Under the pieces are notes generated by a model, which was given only the letters and a program-made list of their open reading frames with translations, ran no database searches and was not told where the DNA came from. A DNA stretch of 64,000 nucleotides from Marinobacter zhanjiangensis. GTDB taxonomy: Bacteria; Pseudomonadota; Gammaproteobacteria; Pseudomonadales; Oleiphilaceae. Both the position numbers and the translations under genes were made by a program. Positions 7,829 to 16,823 of this stretch are shown one piece after another. The stretch's first letter is position 1. Every line of letters begins with the position of its first letter. The stretch is taken from assembly GCF_014651935.1 (NCBI RefSeq), contig NZ_BMXV01000001.1, positions 700,358 through 764,357 of the forward strand, read 5' to 3'.

Positions 7829-10039
7829 TTGGCCATCCGTCGTAGTCTGCGCGTGTTACTGATCGTCCTGCTGCTTCTGGCTGGCGCCCTCTGGGGTGGC
7901 TGGTCACTGGTCCATGCCCGGCTGGCGGAGCTTGGTATCGAGCAGGTACGGTTTTCCGGCCCGGATCTTGGCTGGAGCCGTCTTGGCTTCCGCTCGGTGA
8001 GCCTGACGTGGACGGGCGATGGCCGTTCCCTCTCCGTAGAGACAGATAACCCCCGCCTCACCCTGGACTGGCTTGACTGGCAGCTGGACCAGCTGGTGGC
8101 AGGTCAGACGCGAATTACTCACGCCAGCACCGTTGATGCAGCTCAGTTATCGTCGCCTCCACCTTCCCCCGGCGGTGGCAACGCCCTTGAGCTGACCTTG
8201 CCGGAGTCCATGCCCTTCTGGCTGCCCCGCCATCTTGAGATCGAGTCTCTGCAGGCGTCATTCCCTTGCCAGGGGATGCAATGCCGCTTCCAGGGCCATG
8301 TCCGATTCGACCGGCAGGCGGAGTCTGCCACCGCCAGGGTGGATGCCACGCTGACCCGAGAGCAGAAAACACTGGCCATTCGGGGCAATGTCCGTCTCGG
8401 CTCGGGGGCCGACCCCCAGAGTGTCACCGATGGTGAACTGCAGATCAGTGGCATCCGGCCCTGGCTGCCGCAGGCACTGGCTGCGGATCTCCGGCGGTCG
8501 ATGCCCGCCGGGGCCACGGTGCGGTTCTCCCCCGGTGGAGAGCCGGCTCCCGGCCAGTGGCCGATCAGGGTAGAGCTGACCACTGAGGGCGGGGCACAGC
8601 CGGCGTTCAAAGGAAGGGTGATTCTGCATACCGGTGACCCCTGGCGCCTGGACATCACCCAGGGGCAGATTACGGCAACGCTGGAACGGTGGCAGCAGGC
8701 GGGATGGCTGTTCAACACACTTCAGGCTGATCTGCCAATAAGGGGAACGGTAACAGCGAATGAGTCCCGGCTGACGTTCTCTCAGGGGGCCGCAGTCTCG
8801 GTGCGTCATATGGATGCGTTCGGGCCGGAACAGCTGATGTGGCTGGACCAGGTCGCGCTGTCACCGGGGGGCACGACCGTGCTGTATCGCGATGGCCAGT
8901 TCCAGGTAAACGGCCCTGTGGCCCTGTCCGCCGGAGAGGTTCGCTACCCTGGTCTGGTGACCCAGGCCTGGCAAGCCGAGGCGGATGTGCAGTGGCAGCA
9001 GGCCCTGACAGCCGAGGGAGAGCTGACCAATGCCGCTGGTGCGAGCCTGCCCTTCCGGGTTGATGTCCACCCGGCGGGCAGTCTGGATGCGAGGCTCTCC
9101 ATGCAACTGACGCCAGACAACGAAGCCAACCATCTGGCAGCGACGGTGGACGCCTGGCCTGAAACCCTGGCTCTGGAAAGCGGGCAGGTTGAGGCTGAAG
9201 CGACGCTTCGATTGCCACAGGGTGGACAGCCGGAGATATTCGCCGACGTGACGTTCGATGAAGCCTCGGGGCTCTACCAGACCATGGCCTGGCAGACCCT
9301 GACAGGCACAGTGCAGGGGCAGTGGCGTGACGGGGAGCTGGTAGCGTCCACCGATGCCCTGGAGCTGGCGCAGCTCAACCCCGGCATCCCCATCGGGCCG
9401 ATCCGCGTCAGTGCCAGCTATCGGGCAGAAACGGATGCACCGGCCCGGGGTACAGTGCATCTGGAGAACGCCTCGGCGGGCTTTGCTGAAGGCACCCTGA
9501 GTGTCGCGGACGGCACCAGCTGGGATCTGAGCGAAGAATCCTGGCGGATTCCGGTGGATGCCCGCGGCGTCAAACTGTCGGCATTGATGAACCTCTACCC
9601 CACGGAAGGGCTTGCCGGCGAGGGTACGCTGGAGGGCCAGCTGCCAGTGATTGTCGGGCCAGGCGGCGTGCGGATCGAGGATGGCCGGATTTCCGCCCTG
9701 CCGCCAGGCGGACGCCTGCAGTTGCCGGCGGACAAGCTCGGTGGCATGGCCCAGTCCAATCAGGCCATGGCCCTGGTAGCCAGGGCCATGGAGAATTTTC
9801 ATTACCGGTTGCTGGAGAGTGGCATCAACTATGCCGAGGACGGTACGCTGCTGCTGGACCTGAAACTGAGGGGCTCAAGCCCGGGGGTGGACAGCGACCG
9901 CCCGGTGGTGCTCAATATCAACCTGCAGGAAGACATACCGGCACTGCTTACCAGCCTGCAGCTGAGCGGGCGAGTGAACGATGCCGTCACCGAACGGGTC
10001 CGGGAACGGTTTCAGCAGAACAGGGTCGAAACCCAGTAA
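7829..10039 (+). CDS. ydbH: YdbH-like AsmA-family intermembrane lipid transport protein
   Basis: A 736-residue protein with one N-terminal membrane anchor (about residues 7-25) and a long beta-rich periplasmic region, ending in a conserved LDLKLRGSSPGVDSDRPVVL and NLQEDIPALLTSLQLS segment typical of YdbH. YdbH, with TamB and YhdP, is one of the AsmA-like bridges needed for phospholipid traffic to the outer membrane in Escherichia coli. It is somewhat shorter than the E. coli protein (about 880 residues). The start is TTG 7829, preceded by AAGGGAG. ynbE and ydbL follow in the same order as in E. coli, which strongly supports the assignment. Confidence 0.88.
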   Translation: MAIRRSLRVLLIVLLLLAGALWGGWSLVHARLAELGIEQVRFSGPDLGWSRLGFRSVSLTWTGDGRSLSVETDNPRLTLDWLDWQLDQLVAGQTRITHASTVDAAQLSSPPPSPGGGNALELTLPESMPFWLPRHLEIESLQASFPCQGMQCRFQGHVRFDRQAESATARVDATLTREQKTLAIRGNVRLGSGADPQSVTDGELQISGIRPWLPQALAADLRRSMPAGATVRFSPGGEPAPGQWPIRVELTTEGGAQPAFKGRVILHTGDPWRLDITQGQITATLERWQQAGWLFNTLQADLPIRGTVTANESRLTFSQGAAVSVRHMDAFGPEQLMWLDQVALSPGGTTVLYRDGQFQVNGPVALSAGEVRYPGLVTQAWQAEADVQWQQALTAEGELTNAAGASLPFRVDVHPAGSLDARLSMQLTPDNEANHLAATVDAWPETLALESGQVEAEATLRLPQGGQPEIFADVTFDEASGLYQTMAWQTLTGTVQGQWRDGELVASTDALELAQLNPGIPIGPIRVSASYRAETDAPARGTVHLENASAGFAEGTLSVADGTSWDLSEESWRIPVDARGVKLSALMNLYPTEGLAGEGTLEGQLPVIVGPGGVRIEDGRISALPPGGRLQLPADKLGGMAQSNQAMALVARAMENFHYRLLESGINYAEDGTLLLDLKLRGSSPGVDSDRPVVLNINLQEDIPALLTSLQLSGRVNDAVTERVRERFQQNRVETQ

Positions 10040-10110
10040 TGTCCGGATGGACGCAAGGCGCCGGTCCAATGCCTGGCTTGCCGGGCCAATACACGCAAGG
10101 AGAGGTCACA

Positions 10111-10308
10111 ATGGTCAGAACCCGCGCGGGGATAGCGATAGTCGCGATATTGCTGGGTAGTCTGGTGGCTGCCTGTACCCCAACCGTACAGATGGCGGCT
10201 CCAAAGGAGCCCATCACCGTCAACCTGAACGTGAAGATCCAGCATGAGATTTACGTCAAGGTGGACCGGGAAGTGGAAGAACTCTTCACCGACCAGGGCC
10301 TGTTCTGA
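10111..10308 (+). CDS. ynbE: YnbE-like lipoprotein
   Basis: A 65-residue lipoprotein with lipobox VAAC near residue 23 and a mature part beginning TPTVQMAAPKEPITVNLNVKI, the conserved YnbE core, followed by an amphipathic end (VKVDREVEELF). In E. coli YnbE is the outer-membrane partner of YdbH. The start is ATG 10111, with AAGGAGAGG upstream; the longer frame beginning at 10039 has no ribosome binding site. It lies between ydbH and ydbL. Confidence 0.9.
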   Translation: MVRTRAGIAIVAILLGSLVAACTPTVQMAAPKEPITVNLNVKIQHEIYVKVDREVEELFTDQGLF

Positions 10309-10337
10309 GCCTGATACGCACGGTTTCAAGGAGCTGC

Positions 10338-10685
10338 ATGATGACACTGCTTAAATACGCGACTGCATTGCTGATGGCCATGGCGCTGGCATTACCGGCC
10401 ATGGCCCTGTCCCTGGACGAGGCCAAGAGCCAGCTGGACACCGCCAAGAGTGAGGGCCAGGTGGGGGAAATGCCCACTGGCTATCTGGGCGTGGTATCGG
10501 CCGGTGGCAACGCGAAGGCCATCGTCGATGCGATCAACCAGGCCCGGCGTGATGAATACGCCCGCATCGCCGATAAACACGACATTCCTGTCACCCAGGT
10601 GGAAGCCGTTGCTGGCAAGAAGGCCATGGAGAAGACGCCCCCGGGCCAGTACATCCAGGTGAATGATCGCTGGGTGCGTAAGTAG
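10338..10685 (+). CDS. ydbL: YdbL-like periplasmic protein (DUF1318)
   Basis: A 115-residue secreted protein: signal peptide 1-24 (cleavage after PAMA), then a DUF1318 domain (LSLDEAKSQLDTAKSEGQVGE, YLGVV, ARRDEYARIADKHDIPVTQVEAVAGKKA) ending with the conserved GQYIQVNDRWVRK. YdbL is the soluble periplasmic member that assists YdbH-YnbE bridge assembly in E. coli. Two ATGs overlap (10338 and 10341); the second is better spaced (7 bases) from AAGGAG. Third gene of the operon. Confidence 0.92.
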   Translation: MMTLLKYATALLMAMALALPAMALSLDEAKSQLDTAKSEGQVGEMPTGYLGVVSAGGNAKAIVDAINQARRDEYARIADKHDIPVTQVEAVAGKKAMEKTPPGQYIQVNDRWVRK

Positions 10686-10813
10686 CAGGCCAGCAAATTA
10701 CCCGGGCGGGGCACTGGCAAACCTCTGGCATTTATTCCTGTAGGCAGCTATCTTCACAGATGGTCGTGCCCGTCGGAACCTGTCTGGCGGGCCTGCTGAT
10801 CAGGAGTAACCTC

Positions 10814-11344
10814 ATGAAAACAATAACCGACCAGCTGGCCAACTACGCCAGCTACCATCGTGACCGTCGCAATATCATTACTCACTTCATCGGCATCCCG
10901 ATGATCGTGGTGGCCATTGCCATCCTGCTGTCCCGCCCGGGCTTCCAGGTGGCGGGAATCACCATGGCCCCCATATGGTTTATCGCTCTGGCCAGTGTTA
11001 TCTACTACCTGGTGCTCGACCTGCGCTTTGGCCTGGTCATGGCTGTGCTCATGGCGCTGGCTGTCTGGGTCGGCATGGAGGTGGCCGCACTCTCCACGAC
11101 CGCCTGGCTGGCCTGGGGTATCGGTCTTTTCGTGGTGGGCTGGGTGGCACAGTTCATCGGCCATTACTACGAGGGCCGCAAACCCGCCTTCGTGGACGAT
11201 ATTGTCGGGTTGTTGATTGGCCCATTGTTTGTGGTGGCAGAGGCAGCCTTCGGGTTCGGGCTCTGCAAGTCTTTGCAGCAGGAAGTTGACCGCCGTGCCG
11301 GCCCGGTGCATGGCGGCCACGACGGCTCTGCCGCCAGCCATTAG
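10814..11344 (+). CDS. Mpo1-like (DUF962) membrane protein
   Basis: A 176-residue protein with four or five membrane spans. It begins with the DUF962/Mpo1 pattern: LANYASYHRDRRNIITHFIGIPM, followed by the conserved WVAQFIGHYYEGRKPAF segment around residue 110. Yeast Mpo1 is an iron-dependent dioxygenase that alpha-oxidises 2-hydroxy fatty acids, with His residues in these motifs as ligands; activity of the bacterial homologues is inferred only. ATG 10814 follows AGGAG; the longer frame from 10760 lacks one. Its stop codon lies within a TTAGTGTCCCG motif also found at the MITE ends. Confidence 0.82.
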   Translation: MKTITDQLANYASYHRDRRNIITHFIGIPMIVVAIAILLSRPGFQVAGITMAPIWFIALASVIYYLVLDLRFGLVMAVLMALAVWVGMEVAALSTTAWLAWGIGLFVVGWVAQFIGHYYEGRKPAFVDDIVGLLIGPLFVVAEAAFGFGLCKSLQQEVDRRAGPVHGGHDGSAASH

Positions 11345-11372
11345 TGTCCCGCAGTTAGCGATAATGCTCGGA

Positions 11373-11395
11373 CCCCACCGCAGGTGCTGGTGGGG
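11373..11395. terminator. Hairpin after the Mpo1-like gene
   Basis: Arms CCCCACC (11373-11379) and GGTGGGG (11389-11395) form a 7-bp stem in the short gap between two co-directional genes. No U-run follows, so it may be only a weak terminator or processing site. Confidence 0.35.
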
Positions 11396-11426
11396 CTGAC
11401 GATGACCATTTGTATTGGAAGTAATG

Positions 11427-12647
11427 ATGTCTTCAACTCAAGAACGGCCCAACCTGCTGATTATGGTGACCTGTGGCCTGCTCACCAGCCTGGTGGTTAT
11501 TGCCTTTGCCCGCATGGCCTATGGCCTGATTCTGCCCCCCATGCGCGCCGACCTGGGGCTGAGCTACCAGCAGGCGGGGGTTCTCGGCACCATTACCGCC
11601 CTCGGCTACCTTGGTTTCGTGCTGGCCGGGGGCATCGCCGCCGCGCGTTTCGGGGCCCGCATAACCATCGTGTTCGGGCTGGTGTCGGTGGCCCTCGGGT
11701 TTGCCGGTCTGACCATGGCCTCCCACTATTGGCTGTTGTTGGCGCTGATGGCGCTGCTGGGCTTCGGTACCGCCTTCAGCTTTGCGCCCATGGTCTCGTT
11801 GCTGGCCACATGGTACCCGGAAAAGCGGGGCCTGGTCATTGGTCTGATGACCAGCGGTGTGGGGCTGGGGGTGCTGCTGGTGGGCGCACTGGTGCCGTGG
11901 ATGACCAGCCTGTTCGGTGATGATGGTTGGCGGGTCAGCTGGGGCATCTTCTGTGTCGTGGCGGTGGTGGTGGCGGTACTGATCACTGTCTTTGCCAAGG
12001 ACCCGCCCCGGCTGGCCACCGGCGCGCACGAGTCGCCGCCGTCCGATGACAAATGGCTGATCTACCGGAACGGACGGGTGGTAACCGTAGCCACGGTGTA
12101 CGCCATCATCGGGGTAACCTACATCGTGCAGGCCATCTTCATGGTCAGCTTCATGGTGGAAGAAGGCCACAGCGAGACCACCGCCGGGGCCTTCATGGCC
12201 ATGATGGGCCTGCTCTCCATAGCGGCGGGTCCCCTCTGGGGCTGGTTGTCGGATCACTGGGGGCGGGGCAATTCACTGGCCAGTGCCATGGGCCTGGTCA
12301 CCCTGGCTATGGGGCTGCCCCTGCTGGATCAGTCGTTGCTGCTGTTTTTCCTGCATTTCCTGATCATGGGCCTGTCGGTGAACGGCATGTTCGCCCTGAT
12401 CCAGGCCAGCGCCACGGATCAGGTGGCGCCCCGGTATATCCCTATCGCCTTCAGTTTCGTGACCGTATTCTTCGCGACAGGTCAGTTGATCGGGCCGGCG
12501 GTGGCGGGCTGGCTGATCGAGATGGGCGGCGGTTTCCGGGTGGCTTTCGGTTTTACTTTTGTAGTGCTGCTTGCCGGTGCCTACCTGACCCTGAGAATTC
12601 GCCGCTTTCCCAGGGGGTGGGCCGTGGGGGAGTCAAAGGCGGACTAA
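11427..12647 (+). CDS. MFS transporter (YbfB/YjiJ-like)
   Basis: A 406-residue carrier with 12 predicted spans and a central loop near residue 195. The first half shows FARMAYGLILPPMRADLGLSY and a DRxGRR-like loop replaced by AARFGARITI, a pattern seen in YbfB/YjiJ-type major facilitator proteins. Substrate unknown; export or uptake of small organic compounds is likely. ATG 11427 is preferred (GGAAG six bases upstream) over ATG 11424 and a TTG at 11415. It converges on the diguanylate cyclase gene 10 bases downstream. Confidence 0.85.
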   Translation: MSSTQERPNLLIMVTCGLLTSLVVIAFARMAYGLILPPMRADLGLSYQQAGVLGTITALGYLGFVLAGGIAAARFGARITIVFGLVSVALGFAGLTMASHYWLLLALMALLGFGTAFSFAPMVSLLATWYPEKRGLVIGLMTSGVGLGVLLVGALVPWMTSLFGDDGWRVSWGIFCVVAVVVAVLITVFAKDPPRLATGAHESPPSDDKWLIYRNGRVVTVATVYAIIGVTYIVQAIFMVSFMVEEGHSETTAGAFMAMMGLLSIAAGPLWGWLSDHWGRGNSLASAMGLVTLAMGLPLLDQSLLLFFLHFLIMGLSVNGMFALIQASATDQVAPRYIPIAFSFVTVFFATGQLIGPAVAGWLIEMGGGFRVAFGFTFVVLLAGAYLTLRIRRFPRGWAVGESKAD

Positions 12648-12657
12648 CCGCTTTCGG

Positions 12658-13797
12658 TCAGGCCTTCTGCGCCTGATCCGTCGAGGGCGCCTGGCTGCAG
12701 ACCCGATTGCGACCTGACTCCTTGGCTCGGTAAAGCGCCTGATCGGCCTGACGGATCAGGTCGTGTGGCAGTACCTCACGAGAGCTGCATGCGACCCCGG
12801 CCGACAGGGTGACTGTGAGGTTAATCCCCTCTATTGTCATCGTTGTTTCCTCGAACATGCGCCGGTATTCCTCGGCGCGAGCTACTGCGGCTTCCAGACC
12901 GGTGCCCGGCAATACCACCAGGAATTCCTCGCCGCCGAAACGGCACACGATGTCGCTGGCCCGGGACAGGGAGGTCAGGATCGCGGCCAGCTGGTTGATT
13001 ACATAGTCGCCAGCGCTGTGACCGTATTCATCGTTCACCTTCTTGAAGTGGTCCAGGTCGATAAGCACCAGGCTGAGGGGCTCCCCCTGTCGCAGGCAAC
13101 GGGCCATCTCCCGGTGCAGGCTGTCATCCAGGTACCGGCGGTTGTAGAGGCCGGTCAGTGGGTCGCGGTTGGCCTGTTCCTGCAGCTGCTCCTGCAGCAG
13201 GCGGTTTTCCTCGATTTGCTGTTTGAGTTCCTTCTCGATCAACTGCTGTTGCTTGCGTGACTGATGAAGGACCTCATTCCGGGTGAAGGCAATATAACTC
13301 ACCAGCAGCAGGTGAAAGGAAATGCCTGAAATGGCCAGCGTGGTGGTAATCCAGTGAGTGTCGGGCATGAATCGCAAACCGGCGAACAGGCTGCCGGTCA
13401 CTATCCCCGCTGCGAGCCCGGCCAAAGCCTGCATTAATCCCTGTGGGCCCCGAAAGACCATCAGATTGACGGCGATACTGATGCTGAGTATGAAGGCAAT
13501 CCATACCGGGTAGCCGAGCCCCGAGATCCACATTCCGAATATCACGGAGTCGATGATCAGATTGTTGAATTCTGAATACATCGAATTGACCGACTTGCGC
13601 GCCCGCAGATAGGCAAGCTGGGGCCACAGCAGGAAGCTGAAGGCCAGCGCCGGATAGAGCCAGGGCGAGAGCTCCGTGAAAAATACATGGGTTGCCAGGA
13701 TCAGGAAAGCCACCGCGAAGGACTGGCTCCGGATACGGCGGTTCATATGGACAACCCAATGGGGCTGGAGGTGGTGGGAAATCTGCTTGGCGGACAT
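12658..13797 (-). CDS. MASE2-GGDEF diguanylate cyclase
   Basis: A 379-residue membrane protein. Residues 15-180 contain about six spans resembling the MASE2 sensor of AdrA/DgcC; 185-212 form a coiled coil; 215-370 are the GGDEF domain. The active-site motif is GGEEF (288-292), and RASD (279-282), five residues before it, is a canonical inhibitory I-site. It should make cyclic di-GMP from two GTP at the inner membrane with product feedback. The ribosome binding site at ATG 13797 is weak. No EAL domain is present. Confidence 0.92.
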   Translation of the reverse strand: MSAKQISHHLQPHWVVHMNRRIRSQSFAVAFLILATHVFFTELSPWLYPALAFSFLLWPQLAYLRARKSVNSMYSEFNNLIIDSVIFGMWISGLGYPVWIAFILSISIAVNLMVFRGPQGLMQALAGLAAGIVTGSLFAGLRFMPDTHWITTTLAISGISFHLLLVSYIAFTRNEVLHQSRKQQQLIEKELKQQIEENRLLQEQLQEQANRDPLTGLYNRRYLDDSLHREMARCLRQGEPLSLVLIDLDHFKKVNDEYGHSAGDYVINQLAAILTSLSRASDIVCRFGGEEFLVVLPGTGLEAAVARAEEYRRMFEETTMTIEGINLTVTLSAGVACSSREVLPHDLIRQADQALYRAKESGRNRVCSQAPSTDQAQKA

Positions 13798-14138
13798 GAG
13801 TAATACAGCCTGTTTCCACTACAATCCGGGGGTGGCACCGGATTCCCCTGGTGTAGGAGATCTGGTGCTCCAGTATAGGCAGATATAATGGATTTATGAT
13901 AAATCTTCTGGAAAAATGATGTTAAATCGCGGCCAATCCTCAGGCTCCCCGGTGTTCTGACCCGGTGCTTCGGTAGTGAGAGCGAACAGGCCGCCGGCGG
14001 ACTGCTTGTCTGATCGGTAATTCTACGGGCTTTATAAACCGCCTGTCCGGTGCCATATACACTAGTGGATACGGCCCGGGTGCTGGTGATCTGTTTTGCC
14101 AGAGCCCGGGCTCACTCTGAACTCAGTAAGGAGGAGCC
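13798..14138. promoter_or_regulatory. 341-bp intergenic region between divergent genes
   Basis: It separates the diguanylate cyclase (minus) from the small secreted protein (plus). An AT-rich stretch lies at 13878-13930. A hairpin with 7-bp arms GCCCGGG (14075-14081) and CCCGGGC (14105-14111) sits just upstream of the AAGGAGG ribosome binding site of the plus-strand gene. I see no gene in it. Confidence 0.4.
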
Positions 14139-14456
14139 ATGAACAAGTCACTGTCCGCCGCAATAACCACCATGCTGCTGATCACGTCTTCAGCCTGGGC
14201 CACGCCACAGGGTCAGGCCGTCCGGCCCATGGGCGGCAACATGCCGGATCCGTCGCCAACCGAGCAGGCTGACCAAATGAGGGAACGTCACCAGGACGGC
14301 CAGTACGGTAACGAAGACATGAAAAAACAGGGAGAGCAGATGAGGGATCAGCACAGCCAGGGAAAGAAGGATCCTCACGGTGATGAACGCTGGAAGGATG
14401 AGGACGACCAGAATGGGGAGGGAAAGGAACGCGGAAGTCAGGGGCAGAATGACTGA
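14139..14456 (+). CDS. Small secreted hydrophilic protein with an imperfect repeat
   Basis: A 105-residue protein with a signal peptide (1-21, SAWA cleavage) and a mature part that is very polar, rich in Asp, Glu, Gln, Lys and His, and probably disordered. Two related segments, QADQMRERHQDGQYG (about 45-59) and QGEQMRDQHSQGKKD (about 66-80), form an imperfect repeat. I do not recognise the family. The composition would suit metal or polyanion binding in the periplasm, but this is only a guess. Strong AAGGAGG ribosome binding site. Confidence 0.7.
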   Translation: MNKSLSAAITTMLLITSSAWATPQGQAVRPMGGNMPDPSPTEQADQMRERHQDGQYGNEDMKKQGEQMRDQHSQGKKDPHGDERWKDEDDQNGEGKERGSQGQND

Positions 14457-14512
14457 CTTCCGTCTGATCCGGATTGCCCCGGCCCGGAGGCCAGGGCGAG
14501 GTAGCCGTTATG

Positions 14513-15550
14513 CTACTTGATGGCGACCGGGTTCACTGGTGAACCGGTTCCCTGTTCCATCTTCAGCGGCGCCGCCACCAGCATGAAGCTGTACTGACCG
14601 TCTTCGGCGCTGTCTGCCGCCAGATCATCCAGCCACCAGATTTCCGACAGCACCACACCCATGTCCCGCATCAGGGCGCCGTGCAGCGGTATGATGTACT
14701 GCTGGCCGTCGATTTCCTGCACCACCTTTTCCACGGCGATGTTGTCGGTGGCAATCATCGGCGTTTCCATGCGGTCCAGCCAGCTCAGCAGCTCCTGGCT
14801 GTGGCACAGGCCGGGCTCGTTCATGGCATTCCACTGCTCGTCGGGCTCCTCCTCCCAGAACCGGGCAATGGAGCCGGTGCGGATCACCAGGATGTCGCGC
14901 TTGTTGATGGTGGTGCCCTGAGCTTCGGCGGTTGCCTCCAGATCCTCCAGGTTGATGCAGGTATTGGTGGGCAGCCGGTGCAGGTCGTCGCTGCCCATAT
15001 GCCGGCCCACGTCCAGCAGCACCGCACGTCCAACAATGCCCTTCTCGCCGATCTCGCCCACATCCGCATGGCTATGGCCGTGTACCGAGGTTGCCTCGCT
15101 CTTGCCGCCATAGATCTGGTCGCCGTACCAGGCGTGGGCCAGACCGTCCACGTGGGTGGTGCCCTGCAGGTACATGAAGGCCACGTCATCGGAGTACTTC
15201 ATGCCGCCTGGTGCGGGTTCGGCCTTGCCGGCCATGTAGACACCGGCATCGGTGGCCATGAAGTGCTGGGTTGGCACCCGCCCCGGGAATACCGGGCCGG
15301 AGCCGGAGGTCATGGGGATCTGCAGGGTGAAGGTCTTGCCACTCTGGATGGCTGCGGCACCCTCTTTTACCTGCGTTTGCCCAAGGTAGTTGAGGGCGCC
15401 GACCTGATCGTCGTCACCCCATTTGCCCCAGTTGGTGGGAGCATCGTTCTGCAGCTTGTCCATGGGGGTCTGCTGGGCCACTGCGACGGTGGACAGACCC
15501 GCGATCAGGCTGCCTGTGCACAGGGCCAGGATGGAAGGTTTGAAGGGCAT
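14513..15550 (-). CDS. Exported cyclase-family (kynurenine formamidase-like) hydrolase
   Basis: A 345-residue protein with a signal peptide (1-25, cleavage after VAVA). The mature part is a PF04199 cyclase/formamidase-like domain: TSGSGPVFPG, GTTHVDGLAHAWYGDQIYGG (equivalent of the HxGTHxDxPxH metal site) and a C-terminal IPLHGALMRDMG. Relatives are metal-dependent amidases such as kynurenine formamidase or isatin hydrolase. Export to the periplasm is unusual for catabolic members. It is last in a minus-strand run after the alcohol dehydrogenase gene, from which a hairpin separates it. SD AAGGAG precedes ATG 15550. Confidence 0.82.
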   Translation of the reverse strand: MPFKPSILALCTGSLIAGLSTVAVAQQTPMDKLQNDAPTNWGKWGDDDQVGALNYLGQTQVKEGAAAIQSGKTFTLQIPMTSGSGPVFPGRVPTQHFMATDAGVYMAGKAEPAPGGMKYSDDVAFMYLQGTTHVDGLAHAWYGDQIYGGKSEATSVHGHSHADVGEIGEKGIVGRAVLLDVGRHMGSDDLHRLPTNTCINLEDLEATAEAQGTTINKRDILVIRTGSIARFWEEEPDEQWNAMNEPGLCHSQELLSWLDRMETPMIATDNIAVEKVVQEIDGQQYIIPLHGALMRDMGVVLSEIWWLDDLAADSAEDGQYSFMLVAAPLKMEQGTGSPVNPVAIK

Positions 15551-15588
15551 GGTGTTTCTCCTTGTTGCCTTGATTGTTGTTGTGATGG

Positions 15589-15609
15589 CCCACCGGCGAT
15601 GCCGGTGGG
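15589..15609. terminator. Intercistronic stem-loop between dehydrogenase and hydrolase genes
   Basis: Perfect 9-bp arms CCCACCGGC (15589-15597) and GCCGGTGGG (15601-15609) with a 3-base loop. No U-run follows on the minus strand, so it may set relative expression or protect RNA ends rather than end transcription fully. Confidence 0.5.
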
Positions 15610-15662
15610 GTGTTGCAAGGGAGAAGAAATCTGATCTGAGTGTAGTTGGTATCTACGGATTT

Positions 15663-16793
15663 TCAGTCAAACAGAATCACCTGACGCACGGCCTTGCCAG
15701 CCGCCAGTTTCTCGAAGCCTTCGTTGATCTGGTCCAGGGTCAGGGTGTCTGTCAGTAACTTGTCCACGGGCAGCTTGCCCTGGCGGAACAGGCTGACATA
15801 CCGGGCCACGTCCCTGACCGGTACACAACTGCCCACATAGCTGCCCTTGAGGGTGCGCTCCTCCGCCACCAGGCTGACCTGCTGGATGGCCACCTTTTTC
15901 TCCGGGTGCGCCAGACCGCCGGTGACCGTGGTGCCGCCGCGGCGGGTGATCTGGTAGGCAAATTCCAGAGCCTTTTCGGAGCCGGCCATTTCAATGGCGC
16001 AGTTGACCCCGCCATTGGTCAGTGCCTTGATCCTGTCAACGCAGCCTTCCTCACCGGAATTGAAGGTGTGGGTGGCACCCAGTTCCTTTGCCAGGGCCAG
16101 CTTGCTGTCGTCCAGGTCAATAGCAATAACCTCACCGGCGCCGGCCACCAGGGCGCCCAGCACACTGTTGAGGCCGACCCCGCCCAGGCCCACGACCGCC
16201 ACCGTCTGGCCGGCCTTGATGTCGGCGGAGTTGATGGAGGCACCAACGCCGGTCAGCACCGCGCAGCCGAACAGGGCCGCGTGATGTAACGGCAGTTCCG
16301 GATCCACCTTCACCAGGGAGTCGCGGGCTACGACGGCGTGGTCGGCAAAGGCGGATACACCCAGGTGGTGGTTGATGGCCGTGCCGTCGGCCCGGTGCAG
16401 CCGGTGTTCACCGCTGACCAGGGAGCCGGCGTTGTTGGCTTTGGCCGCGGGTTCGCACAGGGCCGGGCGGCCCTCGGCGCAGGGCTCGCAGTGGCCGCAG
16501 CTGGGTACGAATACCGCTACTACGTGGTCACCGGGCTGCAGGTCGCGGACGCCATTGCCCACCTCCTTCACGATACCGGCGGCTTCGTGACCCAGCGCCA
16601 TGGGTACCGGGCGCGGGCGATTGCCGTCGATCACTGACAGGTCAGAGTGGCACAGGCCGGCGGCCCTGATTTCCACCAATACTTCGTTATCCCCTGGCGG
16701 GTCCAGCTCCAGTTCCTCGATCACCAGTGGTCTGGTTTCGTCGAAGGGGCGCTCTGCCCCGATGGCCTGTAATACGGCAGCTCGGACTTTCAT
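15663..16793 (-). CDS. Zinc-dependent alcohol dehydrogenase (MDR family)
   Basis: A 376-residue medium-chain dehydrogenase/reductase. Catalytic zinc ligands are Cys48 (GLCHSD) and His69-Glu70 (GHE); the structural zinc is bound by Cys99, Cys102, Cys105 and Cys113 (spacing 2-2-7). The NAD-binding GLGGVG motif lies near residue 205. It oxidises a primary alcohol or related compound with NAD+. It follows the ATP-binding gene of the LIV-type importer by 30 bases in the same direction, so it probably handles the imported compound or a product of it. SD AAGGAG precedes ATG 16793. Confidence 0.92.
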   Translation of the reverse strand: MKVRAAVLQAIGAERPFDETRPLVIEELELDPPGDNEVLVEIRAAGLCHSDLSVIDGNRPRPVPMALGHEAAGIVKEVGNGVRDLQPGDHVVAVFVPSCGHCEPCAEGRPALCEPAAKANNAGSLVSGEHRLHRADGTAINHHLGVSAFADHAVVARDSLVKVDPELPLHHAALFGCAVLTGVGASINSADIKAGQTVAVVGLGGVGLNSVLGALVAGAGEVIAIDLDDSKLALAKELGATHTFNSGEEGCVDRIKALTNGGVNCAIEMAGSEKALEFAYQITRRGGTTVTGGLAHPEKKVAIQQVSLVAEERTLKGSYVGSCVPVRDVARYVSLFRQGKLPVDKLLTDTLTLDQINEGFEKLAAGKAVRQVILFD

Positions 16794-16823
16794 GGTTGCT
16801 CTCCTTGTTCGGGGTGCTCAATC

